Shown: positions 17,457 to 25,876 of the stretch, one piece after another
Layout: each line of letters begins with the position of its first letter
How positions within the stretch are numbered: the first letter of the stretch is position 1
Assembly (NCBI RefSeq): GCF_000702905.1
Contig: NZ_JNKR01000004.1
Location: 60,081-124,080 of the forward strand
DNA: 64,000 nucleotides
Direction of reading: 5' to 3'
Source: Mitsuokella jalaludinii DSM 13811
Lineage (GTDB): Bacteria; Bacillota; Negativicutes; Selenomonadales; Selenomonadaceae
Made by a program: the position numbers and the translations under genes
Notes under the pieces: generated by a model
Told to the model about the DNA's origin: nothing
The model's input: only the letters and a program-made list of their open reading frames with translations
Databases searched by the model: none

Positions 17457-18869
17457 ATGAAAGCGAAAATCCATAAATTCGAGCAGGGCGGCCACTACAT
17501 CCTGCTCGACATCAACAGCGGAGCCGTCCACGTCATCGACAAGATGATCTACGACATGATGGACACGTTCGACGGCGCGAATGACGAGGCAGTCGTGGCG
17601 GCCCTCAAGGATGCGTATCCGGAAGCGGATCTGCGCGAGGCGCTCGGGGAACTCCATGAGCTCATGGAGATGGGCGAGCTCTTCGCGCCGGACATCGATG
17701 TGCCGCCGACGTTCAAGCAGAAGGGCCTCATCAAGTCCATCTGCCTCATGGTCGCCCAGGACTGCAACCTGCGCTGCAAGTACTGCTTCGGCGACGGCGG
17801 CAGCTACGGTCAGGAGCGCGCCGTCATGACGCCGGAGGTCGGCAAGCGCGCCATCGACTTCCTCATCGAGAGCTGCGGCCCGCGCAAGCACTGCGAGGTC
17901 GACTTCTTCGGCGGCGAGCCGCTGATGAACATGAAGACAGTCAAGGCTGTGACGGAGTACGCCCGCCAGCGCGAGAAGGAGACGGGCAAGAAGTTCAAGC
18001 TCACGATGACGACGAACGGCATGCTGCTGAACGACGAGAACATCAAGTGGCTCAACGACAACGACTTCTCGCTCGTGCTCTCGCTCGACGGCCGCAAGGA
18101 AGTCAACGATGCCATGCGCCCGGACGCGGGCGGCCACGGCACTTACGACCGCATTGTCAAGAACTTCAAGAAGTGCATCGCGAGCCGCAAGGGCGGCGAC
18201 TGGGATTACCGCGGCGTCTACACGTATCTGCGCGGCACCTACACCCACAACAACATGGACTTCACGAAGGACGTCCTCTCGATGGTCGACGAGGGCTTCA
18301 ACATCCTCTCGGTCGAGCCGGTCGTCATGAAGGACAGCCCGCTCGGCTTCACGGAGGAGGACCTGCCGCGCATCCGCGAGGAGTACGACCGCCTGACGGA
18401 GGCCTACATGAAGCGCCATCGCGAGGGCAGGGGCTTCTGGTTCTTCCACTTCAACATGGACCTCTCGAACGGGCCGTGTGTCGCCAAGCGCCTCTCGGGC
18501 TGCGGCGCCGGCCACGAGTACGTCGCCGTGTCCGAAAACGGCGACCTCTACCCGTGCCACCAGTTCGTCGGCCGCGAGGGCTACAAGCTCGGCGACATCT
18601 ACGAGGGCATCACGAACACGGAGCTTCCTCAGTACTTCCGCGAGAGCCACGTGCTCAACAAAGAGAAGTGCCGCGACTGCTGGGCGCGCTTCTTCTGTTC
18701 GGGCGGCTGCCACGCCAATGCCGACCTCTTCCACGGCGATATCCGCCAGCCGTATGAAGTCGGCTGCGAGATCCAGAAAAAGCGCCTCGAATGCGCCATC
18801 CTCGTGCAGGCATTGCTGGCCCTCGAGAAGATGGAGAAAGAGGAGCAGACGACTGCGGATGGGGAATGA
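17457..18869 (+). CDS. scfB: SCIFF radical SAM maturase (thioether-forming)
   Basis: A 470-residue radical SAM/SPASM enzyme that installs Cys-to-alpha/gamma-carbon thioethers in the SCIFF peptide. The N-terminal 90 residues resemble a RiPP recognition element. The [4Fe-4S] binding cysteines are C103, C107 and C110 (CNLRCKYC). The C-terminal SPASM region has many cysteines, including CGAG, YPCHQF, CRDCWARFFCSGGC and a final VGC, for two auxiliary clusters. It lies 56 bases after scfA, beyond the attenuating hairpin. The length fits the family. Confidence 0.96.
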   Translation: MKAKIHKFEQGGHYILLDINSGAVHVIDKMIYDMMDTFDGANDEAVVAALKDAYPEADLREALGELHELMEMGELFAPDIDVPPTFKQKGLIKSICLMVAQDCNLRCKYCFGDGGSYGQERAVMTPEVGKRAIDFLIESCGPRKHCEVDFFGGEPLMNMKTVKAVTEYARQREKETGKKFKLTMTTNGMLLNDENIKWLNDNDFSLVLSLDGRKEVNDAMRPDAGGHGTYDRIVKNFKKCIASRKGGDWDYRGVYTYLRGTYTHNNMDFTKDVLSMVDEGFNILSVEPVVMKDSPLGFTEEDLPRIREEYDRLTEAYMKRHREGRGFWFFHFNMDLSNGPCVAKRLSGCGAGHEYVAVSENGDLYPCHQFVGREGYKLGDIYEGITNTELPQYFRESHVLNKEKCRDCWARFFCSGGCHANADLFHGDIRQPYEVGCEIQKKRLECAILVQALLALEKMEKEEQTTADGE

Positions 18870-18906
18870 TATTTCCCTGAAGTATTAATATAATTTATGT
18901 ATAATA

Positions 18907-18942
18907 GAAAAGCTGACAAGCAAAAATGCTTGTCAGCTTTTC
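18907..18942. terminator. Bidirectional-looking terminator after scfB
   Basis: Sixteen-base perfect stem with AAAA/TTTT at its base and a 4-base loop. It ends the SCIFF unit. Confidence 0.9.
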
Positions 18943-19086
18943 TATGGGAAGGGTGGACTTCCTATTGTTTATCAGTGTTCTCGACCGTCACAAGGGAGAA
19001 AATTCTTGTTGGAAATTAAGAGCAAAATATTCTGACAATATACATTTTTACCGCGACTGTAATTGCTTCAATTTATGACAAAACCA

Positions 19087-19116
19087 TTGACATTTGGACA
19101 GCGTTTATTGTATCAT
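19087..19116 (+). promoter_or_regulatory. Promoter of the glycolytic gap gene
   Basis: Perfect TTGACA (19087-19092), 18-base spacer, TATCAT (19111-19116). The upstream 140 bases after the scfB terminator are AT-rich and hold no gene. Confidence 0.75.
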
Positions 19117-19167
19117 TAGACCTGTAAGAACTGAAACTTCTAAGACTATTTAGGGGGTAATTTTCAA

Positions 19168-20190
19168 ATGGCAGTAAAAGTTGCTATCAATGGTTTTGGC
19201 CGTATCGGTCGTCTCGCATTCCGTCAGATGTTCGATGCTGAGGGTTATGAAGTCGTTGCAATCAACGATCTCACGAAGCCGTCCATGCTCGCATACCTGC
19301 TGAAGTACGATTCTTCCCAGGGCAGATACGAGTATGCTGACACGGTCTCCGCTGATGACGAAGCTGGCACGATCACGGTCAAAGGCAAGACGATCAAGAT
19401 CTATGCTGAGCGCGATGCAAAAGACATTCCTTGGGCTAAGCACGATGTAGATGTCGTTCTCGAGTGCACGGGCTTCTACACGTCCAAGGAGAAGGCTTCC
19501 GCTCACCTCGCAGCAGGCGCTAAGAAAGTTGTTATCTCCGCTCCGGCTGGTAACGACCTCCCGACGATCGTTTTCAACACGAACCACAAGACGATCCCGG
19601 CTGGCACGAAAGTTATCTCCGCTGCATCCTGCACGACGAACTGCCTCGCTCCGATGGCTGACGCTCTGAACAAGTTCGCTCCGATCAAGAGCGGCATCAT
19701 GCAGACGATCCACGCTTTCACGGGCGACCAGATGGTCCTCGATGGCCCGCAGCGCAAGGGTAACCTCCGCCGCAGCCGTGCTGCTTCCGAGAACATCGTT
19801 CCGGCTTCCTCGGGTGCTGCTAAAGCTATCGGCCTCGTTCTGCCGGACCTGAACGGCAAGCTCATCGGTGCTGCACAGCGCGTTCCGACCCCGACGGGCT
19901 CCACGACGCTGCTCTACGCTGTTGTTGAGGGTGAAGTCACGGTTGAGGGCATCAACGCTGCTATGAAGGCTGCTGCTACGGAGTCCTTCGGCTACAACGA
20001 AGACGAGATCGTTTCGAAGGATATCGTCGGCATGCGTTATGGCTCCCTGTTCGATGCTACGCAGACGATGGTTTCCCACACGGGCGACGGCAACTCCCTC
20101 GTACAGGTTGTTTCCTGGTACGACAACGAGAACTCCTACACGAGCCAGATGGTTCGCACGATCAAGTACTTCGCTGAGGAAGTAAAGTAA
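19168..20190 (+). CDS. gap: Glyceraldehyde-3-phosphate dehydrogenase
   Basis: NAD-type GAPDH of 340 residues, oxidising glyceraldehyde 3-phosphate to 1,3-bisphosphoglycerate. It has the Rossmann [12 protein letters not shown] start and the active-site segment [13 protein letters not shown] with the catalytic cysteine. The C-terminal [14 protein letters not shown] is normal. Codon use favours GCT, GTT and TCC over the GC-ending codons of neighbours, as expected for a highly expressed gene. First gene of a gap-pgk-tpiA-gpmI series; no cggR-type regulator gene precedes it. Confidence 0.98.
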   Translation: MAVKVAINGFGRIGRLAFRQMFDAEGYEVVAINDLTKPSMLAYLLKYDSSQGRYEYADTVSADDEAGTITVKGKTIKIYAERDAKDIPWAKHDVDVVLECTGFYTSKEKASAHLAAGAKKVVISAPAGNDLPTIVFNTNHKTIPAGTKVISAASCTTNCLAPMADALNKFAPIKSGIMQTIHAFTGDQMVLDGPQRKGNLRRSRAASENIVPASSGAAKAIGLVLPDLNGKLIGAAQRVPTPTGSTTLLYAVVEGEVTVEGINAAMKAAATESFGYNEDEIVSKDIVGMRYGSLFDATQTMVSHTGDGNSLVQVVSWYDNENSYTSQMVRTIKYFAEEVK

Positions 20191-20232
20191 TTGAATTAAG
20201 AGTTCTCAACTGAATACAGTAGAAGATCTCTT

Positions 20233-20270
20233 GAGGTCCGGCCGTTTGTTTGGGCCGGGCCTCATTTTTT
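20233..20270 (+). terminator. Terminator between gap and pgk
   Basis: Eleven-base stem GAGGTCCGGCC/GGCCGGGCCTC (one G-T wobble) followed by six T. It probably lets gap be expressed above the rest of the series by partial termination. Confidence 0.85.
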
Positions 20271-20298
20271 ATGAGAAAATGACCTTGGAGGTTTTACG

Positions 20299-21492
20299 AT
20301 GAACAAGAAAACCATCAAAGATGTTGACGTCAACGGCAAAAAGGTATTTGTCCGCGTCGACTACAACGTCCCGTTCGACGACAAGATGAACATCACGAAC
20401 GACACGCGCATGGTCCGCACGCTGCCGACTCTGAACTACCTGCTCGACCACGGTGCAGCTCTCGTCATCGCCTGCCACATCGGCCGTCCGACCGAGGCTC
20501 GCGAGGACAAGTTCTCTACGAAGTACCTCGTCAAGCACCTCTCCGAGCTGCTCGGCCGCGATGTCAAGTGGGCTTCCGACTGCGTCGGCGCAGAGGCAGA
20601 TGCTGCAAAAGCTGCGCTGAAGCCGGGCGATGTCCTGCTGCTTGAGAACCTCCGCTACCACAAGGAAGAGAAGAAGAACGATCCTGAGTTCGCAAAACAG
20701 CTCGCTTCCGGCTGCGACCTCGCAGTCGATGATGCATTCGGCGTTTCTCACCGCGCTCATGCTTCGAACGCAGGTGTTCCGAAGTACATCGAGACGGTCG
20801 CAGGCTTCCTGATGGAAAAGGAAATCAACTACATCGGCAAGACGCTTGAGAACCCGCAGCATCCGTTCGTTGCCATCATCGGCGGCGCAAAGGTCTCCGA
20901 TAAGATCGGCGTCATCAGCAACATGATCGACAAGGTTGACACGATTATCATCGGCGGCGGCATGGCTCACACGTTCGACGCAGCCAAGGGCCTGCCAATC
21001 GGCACGTCCCTCTGCGAGCCGGACAAGTACGACCTCGCCCGCGAGCTGCTCAAGAAGGCTGCTGACAAGGGCGTCAAGGTTGTCCTGCCGGTCGATCTCG
21101 TCATCGCCGACAAGTTTGCTGCTGATGCCAACACGCAGACGGTCGACGTCGACAAGGTACCGGATGGCTGGATGGCCCTCGACTCCGGCGTGAAGACGTC
21201 GAAAGAGTACCAGAAGGCTCTCGAAGGCGCTAAGACGGTCATCTGGAACGGACCGATGGGCGTATTCGAGTTCGACAAGTTCGCACATGGCACGCTGGCT
21301 GTCGCTGAGGCTGTTGCCAAGGCTACGGACAACGGTGCTATCTCTATCGTCGGCGGCGGCGATTCCGTTGCAGCCCTCAAGAAGACGGGCCTGACGGACA
21401 AGATCTCGCACGTCTCGACGGGCGGCGGTGCTACGCTCGAGTTCCTCGAAGGCAAAGAGATGCCGGGCATCGCAGCTCTGGCTGACAAATAA
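20299..21492 (+). CDS. pgk: Phosphoglycerate kinase
   Basis: Cytoplasmic kinase making ATP from 1,3-bisphosphoglycerate, 397 residues. The N-terminal signature RVDYNVPFDD, the IGRPT motif and the C-terminal nucleotide loop SIVGGGDSVAAL with GGGATLEFLEG are all present. A ttggagg Shine-Dalgarno precedes the ATG. It is 28 bases beyond the gap terminator hairpin, so expression depends on read-through or on a promoter not recognised here. Confidence 0.98.
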   Translation: MNKKTIKDVDVNGKKVFVRVDYNVPFDDKMNITNDTRMVRTLPTLNYLLDHGAALVIACHIGRPTEAREDKFSTKYLVKHLSELLGRDVKWASDCVGAEADAAKAALKPGDVLLLENLRYHKEEKKNDPEFAKQLASGCDLAVDDAFGVSHRAHASNAGVPKYIETVAGFLMEKEINYIGKTLENPQHPFVAIIGGAKVSDKIGVISNMIDKVDTIIIGGGMAHTFDAAKGLPIGTSLCEPDKYDLARELLKKAADKGVKVVLPVDLVIADKFAADANTQTVDVDKVPDGWMALDSGVKTSKEYQKALEGAKTVIWNGPMGVFEFDKFAHGTLAVAEAVAKATDNGAISIVGGGDSVAALKKTGLTDKISHVSTGGGATLEFLEGKEMPGIAALADK

Positions 21493-21567
21493 GACGGTTT
21501 TTATTCCGGGGCCTGCGCGAAGCGGGCCTTCGGAAGTGCAGATAAGAATTCAGGGGGTATTTCAAAA

Positions 21568-22317
21568 ATGGCAAGAACTCCAATCATTGCAGGCAACTGG
21601 AAGATGAACAACACGATCGTCGAGGGCAAGAACCTCGTCCGTGGCCTGGCTCCGCTCGTCAAGGATGCCAAGGTGACGGTTGTCGTCTGCCCGACGGCTA
21701 CGGCTCTCGCAGCTGTCGCTGACGCAGCACTCGGCACGAACATCCACGTCGGTGCACAGAACGTCCATTGGGAAAGCCATGGTGCCTTCACGGGCGAGAT
21801 CTCCACGGGCATGCTCAACGAGATCGGCGTAGATTACTGCGTACTCGGTCACAGCGAGCGCCGCGGCTACTTTGGCGAGACGGATGAGGGCGTCAACAAG
21901 CGCGCTCATGCTGCTTTCGCTGCTGGCATCACGCCGATCATCTGCTGCGGTGAGTCCCTCGAGCAGCGCGAAGCTGGCGTTTACCTCGACTTCGTCGCAG
22001 GCCAGGTCAAGGCTGCCCTCGCTGGCTTCCAGCCGGAAGAGGTAGCAAAGCTCGTCATCGCTTACGAGCCGATCTGGGCTATCGGCACGGGCAAGACGGC
22101 TTCCTTCGAGCAGGCTGAGGAAGTCTGCTCGCACATCCGCAAGACGGTTGCTGCAGAATTCGGCCAGGAAGCAGCTGACGGCATCCGCATCCAGTACGGC
22201 GGCAGCGTCAAGCCGGCTACGATCAAAGACCTCATGAAGCAGCCGAATGTCGACGGCGCTCTCGTTGGCGGCGCATCGCTCAAGGCTAAGGACTTCAGCG
22301 AGATCGTCAACTTCTGA
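21568..22317 (+). CDS. tpiA: Triosephosphate isomerase
   Basis: TIM barrel of 249 residues interconverting dihydroxyacetone phosphate and glyceraldehyde 3-phosphate. The N-terminal AGNWKMN lysine motif, LGHSERR histidine motif, catalytic [11 protein letters not shown] loop and GGSVKP phosphate loop are intact. It would also accept DHAP produced by the inositol pathway encoded near 50 kb. A caggggg Shine-Dalgarno lies upstream. A GC-rich inverted repeat without a T run sits in the 75-base gap after pgk. Confidence 0.98.
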   Translation: MARTPIIAGNWKMNNTIVEGKNLVRGLAPLVKDAKVTVVVCPTATALAAVADAALGTNIHVGAQNVHWESHGAFTGEISTGMLNEIGVDYCVLGHSERRGYFGETDEGVNKRAHAAFAAGITPIICCGESLEQREAGVYLDFVAGQVKAALAGFQPEEVAKLVIAYEPIWAIGTGKTASFEQAEEVCSHIRKTVAAEFGQEAADGIRIQYGGSVKPATIKDLMKQPNVDGALVGGASLKAKDFSEIVNF

Positions 22318-22361
22318 TTGATTCTTCATCCTTTCGGAGTTAGAAGGAGTAATAATCCACA

Positions 22362-23891
22362 ATGGCAAAGATCAAACACGCACCGGTCGCACTCATCATC
22401 ATGGATGGCTGCGGTCTCGGTGGCAAGCTCGACAAGAGCAATGCCGTAGAAGCTGCGAAGACGCCTGTCCTCGACGGCCTCATGGCAAACTACAACACGA
22501 GCCACCTGCAGGCTTCTGGCGAATTCGTCGGCCTGCCGGACGGTCAGATGGGCAACTCGGAAGTCGGTCACACGAATATCGGCGCCGGCCGCCTCGTCTA
22601 CCAGCAGCTCACGCGCATCACGCGTGACATCAAGAACGGCGACTTCTTCAAGAACGAAGTCCTCGTCAAGATCATGCAGGATGCCAAGGCAAATGGCGGT
22701 GCAGTCCACCTGCTCGGCCTCGTTTCCCCGGGCGGCGTACACAGCCACCAGGGCCACCTCTACGCACTTCTCGAGATGGCAAAGCAGCAGGGCGTCAAGG
22801 ACGTTTACGTCCACGCCTTCCTCGATGGCCGTGATGTGCCGCCGCAGAGCGCACAGCCGTACCTCGAGGAGCTCGAGGCGAAGTGCAAGGAGATCGGCGT
22901 CGGCACGATCGCGACGGTTGCTGGCCGCTACTACGCCATGGACCGCGACAACCGCTGGGACCGCGAGCAGAAGGCCTATGAGGCCATCGCCCATGCAGAG
23001 GGCGTCGTAGCAGATGACCCGGTAGCAGGCCTCAAGGCAAGCTACGAGAATGGCGTCAACGACGAGTTCGTCGTGCCGTTCGTCGTCAAGGGCTACGAGG
23101 GCATGAAGAACGGCGACGGCGCCATCTTCTTCAACTTCCGCCCGGACCGCGCGCGCCAGCTCACGCATGCATTCGTCGATGAGAAATTCGACGGCTTTGA
23201 GCGCGACGAGAACCTCAAGGTCCCGTTCGCCACGTTCTCCCAGTATGAAGACGGCATGAATGCAGCTGTTGCCTTCCCGCCGGAGCACATCGACAAGACG
23301 CTCGGCGAGATCATCCAGGATCACGGCCTCACGCAGCTCCGCATCGCAGAGACGGAGAAGTACGCGCACGTCACGTTCTTCTTCAACGGTGGTGTCGAGG
23401 AGCCGTACAAGGGCGAGGATCGCATCCTCGTCCCGAGCCCGAAAGTCGCTACTTACGACCTCAAGCCGGAGATGAGTGCGGTTGAAGTCACGGACAAGGT
23501 CTGCGAGGCTATCCGCTCCGAGAAGTACGACTTCATCATCCTCAACTACGCGAACTGCGACATGGTCGGCCATACGGGTGTCTTCCCGGCAGTCGTCAAG
23601 GCCGTTGAGACGGTTGACTCCTGCGTCGGCCGCTTCGTTGCAGCCATCAAGGAAGTCGGCGGCGAGGTCTGCATCACGGCAGATCACGGCAATGCCGATA
23701 AGATGATGGACTACGTCAACAACCAGCCGTTCACGAAGCACACGACGAACGCTGTGCCGTTCATCGTCGTTTCGGACCGCGTCAAATCCGTCAAGGACGG
23801 CGCTCTCTGTGACATCGCACCGACGCTCCTGACGCTCGCTGGTCTTGACATCCCGGAAGAAATGACGGGCAAGAACCTCGTAGAGCTTTGA
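22362..23891 (+). CDS. gpmI: 2,3-bisphosphoglycerate-independent phosphoglycerate mutase
   Basis: Mn-dependent alkaline-phosphatase-superfamily mutase converting 3- to 2-phosphoglycerate, 509 residues. Motifs: IIMDGCGLG near the start, the phosphoserine nucleophile in MGNSEVGHTNIG, HGDVHSHQ-like GGVHSHQGHL, and the C-terminal metal motifs NCDMVGHTG and TADHGNADKM. Last glycolytic gene here; enolase, often next, is absent from the window. Followed by a folded 120-base region and an Fe-S scaffold gene. Confidence 0.97.
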   Translation: MAKIKHAPVALIIMDGCGLGGKLDKSNAVEAAKTPVLDGLMANYNTSHLQASGEFVGLPDGQMGNSEVGHTNIGAGRLVYQQLTRITRDIKNGDFFKNEVLVKIMQDAKANGGAVHLLGLVSPGGVHSHQGHLYALLEMAKQQGVKDVYVHAFLDGRDVPPQSAQPYLEELEAKCKEIGVGTIATVAGRYYAMDRDNRWDREQKAYEAIAHAEGVVADDPVAGLKASYENGVNDEFVVPFVVKGYEGMKNGDGAIFFNFRPDRARQLTHAFVDEKFDGFERDENLKVPFATFSQYEDGMNAAVAFPPEHIDKTLGEIIQDHGLTQLRIAETEKYAHVTFFFNGGVEEPYKGEDRILVPSPKVATYDLKPEMSAVEVTDKVCEAIRSEKYDFIILNYANCDMVGHTGVFPAVVKAVETVDSCVGRFVAAIKEVGGEVCITADHGNADKMMDYVNNQPFTKHTTNAVPFIVVSDRVKSVKDGALCDIAPTLLTLAGLDIPEEMTGKNLVEL

Positions 23892-23901
23892 TAGCGAGAT
23901 A

Positions 23902-23975
23902 GAGGCAGCATTCCCTTGAGCAAGGAAGGGCAGGGGCCACTGCCCTCAATGCTGGCCCCAGAGAGAATGCACCTC
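23902..23975 (+). promoter_or_regulatory. Highly structured leader, candidate cis-regulatory RNA
   Basis: An outer helix pairs GAGG (23902-23905) with CCTC (23972-23975) and GCATTC (23908-23913) with GAATGC (23965-23970) around a small internal loop. Inside are hairpin CCTT-gagc-AAGG (23914-23925) and hairpin AGGGCA/TGCCCT (23927-23946). The latter's loop GGGGCC (23933-23938) is complementary to GGCCCC (23954-23959), allowing a pseudoknot. It ends 35 bases before the NifU-like start codon. No named riboswitch class is recognised, and it could also be part of a gpmI terminator, though no T run follows. Confidence 0.45.
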
Positions 23976-24010
23976 AGTATTATATTTTAGAAAAGAGAGG
24001 AATACGAACA

Positions 24011-24706
24011 ATGATTGCTTATTCACAGAAAGTGGAAGATATGGCATGCGTAGCACAGGAAGTACATCACGGTGCTGCCCCGATTCCTGAAGAAGGCAAA
24101 TGGGTAAAATCCAAGAACGTCCAGGACATCAGCGGCCTGACGCACGGTGTTGGCTGGTGCGCTCCGCAGCAGGGTGCCTGCAAGCTGACGCTCAACGTCA
24201 AAGACGGCATCATCCAGGAAGCCCTCGTTGAGACGATCGGCTGCTCGGGCATGACGCATTCCGCTGCTATGGCTGCCGAAATCCTTCCGGGCCTGACGGT
24301 CCTCGAAGCACTCAACACGGACCTCGTCTGCGATGCCATCAACACGGCTATGCGTGAGCTCTTCCTGCAGATCGCTTACGGCCGCAGCCAGACGGCATTC
24401 TCCGACAACGGCCTGCCGGTCGGCGCTGGTCTCGATGACCTCGGCAAGGGCCTGCGCAGCCAGGTCGGTACGCTCTACGGCACGCTCAAGAAGGGCCCGC
24501 GTTACCTCGAACTCGCAGAAGGCTACGTCACGAAGCTCGCTCTCGACAACGAAGGCCGCATCATCGGTTACGAAGTCGTACAGGTCGGCAAAGTCCTCGA
24601 AGCTGTCCGCGCTGGCAAGGATGCCAATGAGGCAATCAAGGCCAACACGAGCACGAAGGGCCGCTTCGCTGACGGCGTCAAGTTCATCGATCCGCGCGAA
24701 GAGTAA
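24011..24706 (+). CDS. NifU-like iron-sulfur cluster assembly scaffold protein
   Basis: A 231-residue protein resembling the NifU/IscU N-terminal scaffold fold. Cysteines likely to matter are in VGWCAPQQGACKL and in the IGCSGMTHSAAMAAE segment, the latter typical of scaffold families. A C-terminal extension of about 100 residues (from around the KKGPRYLELAEGY stretch) is not typical of plain IscU. It is followed closely by a GGGtGRT protein gene, a pairing I recall from anaerobic Firmicutes. The precise client is unknown. An agagagg Shine-Dalgarno and the folded leader upstream suggest its own regulation. Confidence 0.8.
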   Translation: MIAYSQKVEDMACVAQEVHHGAAPIPEEGKWVKSKNVQDISGLTHGVGWCAPQQGACKLTLNVKDGIIQEALVETIGCSGMTHSAAMAAEILPGLTVLEALNTDLVCDAINTAMRELFLQIAYGRSQTAFSDNGLPVGAGLDDLGKGLRSQVGTLYGTLKKGPRYLELAEGYVTKLALDNEGRIIGYEVVQVGKVLEAVRAGKDANEAIKANTSTKGRFADGVKFIDPREE

Positions 24707-24759
24707 TCTCCCCGCTTGATGATTTCCGAGTTTCAAGGTAAAAGGAAGGAATGAATAGA

Positions 24760-25764
24760 ATGTCATTATTCGAAGGCTATGAGCGCCGTATTGATCAAAT
24801 CAACGAAGTCTGCAAACAGTATGGTCTTGCTTCCATCGAGGATGCCAAGAAGGTCTGCGACGAGAAGGGCATCAACCCGTATCAGATCGTAGAGGACCTG
24901 CAGCCGATCGCATTCGAGAATGCAAAGTGGGCTTACACGCTCGGCGCTGCAATCGCAATCAAGAAGGGCTGCACGAAGGCTGCTGACGCCGCTAAGGCTA
25001 TCGGCGAAGGCCTCCAGGCTTTCTGCGTACCGGGTTCTGTTGCTGACCACCGCAAGGTAGGCCTCGGCCACGGCAACCTCGGCGCTATGCTCCTCTCCGA
25101 GGATGCTGGCTGCTTCGCATTCCTCGCAGGCCACGAGTCCTTCGCAGCTGCTGAGGGTGCTATCGGCATCGCCAAGACGGCCAACAAGGTCCGCAAGAAC
25201 CCGCTGCGCGTCATCCTCAACGGCCTCGGCAAGGATGCTGCTCAGATCATCAGCCGCATCAACGGCTTCACGTATGTCGTAACGGATTACGACTTCAAGA
25301 CGGGCAAGCTCAACATCGTCGAGGAGATCAAGTACGGTTCCGATCCGGAGCGCGCAAAGGTCAAGTGCTACGGCGCTGACTCCGTCCAGGAAGGCGTTGC
25401 CATCATGGAGCACGAAGATGTCGATATCTCCATCACGGGTAACTCCACGAACCCGACGCGCTTCCAGCATCCGGTCGCTGGCTGCTACAAGAAGGCCTGC
25501 ATCGAGAAGGGCAAGAAGTACTTCTCGGTCGCTTCGGGCGGCGGCACGGGCCGTACGCTCCATCCGGATAACATGGCAGCCGGCCCGGCTTCCTATGGTA
25601 TGACGGATACGATGGGCCGCATGCACGGCGATGCTCAGTTCGCAGGTTCTTCCTCCGTTCCGGCACACGTCGACATGATGGGCCTCATCGGTGCAGGCAA
25701 CAACCCGATGGTCGGCATGACGGTCGCTGTCGCTGTTGCTGTACAGGAAGCAATGAACAAATAA
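24760..25764 (+). CDS. GGGtGRT protein (family of unknown function)
   Basis: A 334-residue soluble protein carrying the family-naming motif GGGTGRTLHPDN at about two-thirds of its length. Other conserved-looking blocks are GLGHGNLGAMLL, FAFLAGHESFAAAEGA and SSVPAHVDMMGLIGAGNNPMVG. Several cysteines are present. The start at 24760 (MSLFEGYERR) is chosen for spacing from the aaggaagga Shine-Dalgarno; the ATG at 24751 lies too close. It is co-directional with the NifU-like gene 53 bases upstream, suggesting a joint role in Fe-S or redox metabolism, which is inference only. A strong terminator follows. Confidence 0.85.
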   Translation: MSLFEGYERRIDQINEVCKQYGLASIEDAKKVCDEKGINPYQIVEDLQPIAFENAKWAYTLGAAIAIKKGCTKAADAAKAIGEGLQAFCVPGSVADHRKVGLGHGNLGAMLLSEDAGCFAFLAGHESFAAAEGAIGIAKTANKVRKNPLRVILNGLGKDAAQIISRINGFTYVVTDYDFKTGKLNIVEEIKYGSDPERAKVKCYGADSVQEGVAIMEHEDVDISITGNSTNPTRFQHPVAGCYKKACIEKGKKYFSVASGGGTGRTLHPDNMAAGPASYGMTDTMGRMHGDAQFAGSSSVPAHVDMMGLIGAGNNPMVGMTVAVAVAVQEAMNK

Positions 25765-25823
25765 TTCCCGCTGACGGGAAACTTGCATAGAGAGGGCGCT
25801 CAAAAGGGTGCTCTCAGGCAGCA

Positions 25824-25857
25824 AAAGAGCCGCAATCCAAAAGGATTGCGGCTCTTT
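25824..25857. terminator. Bidirectional terminator between convergent genes
   Basis: Fifteen-base perfect stem AAAGAGCCGCAATCC/GGATTGCGGCTCTTT with loop AAAA. It serves the GGGtGRT gene on the plus strand and the GGDEF/EAL gene on the minus strand. Confidence 0.92.
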
Positions 25858-25876
25858 GCTTTGCCCGCAGGACGCT

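Noticed and set aside
23902..23975. Known riboswitch (ZTP, fluoride, THF, preQ1, SAM classes considered)
   Set aside because: None of the conserved core words of these classes could be matched; only the folding potential is reported.
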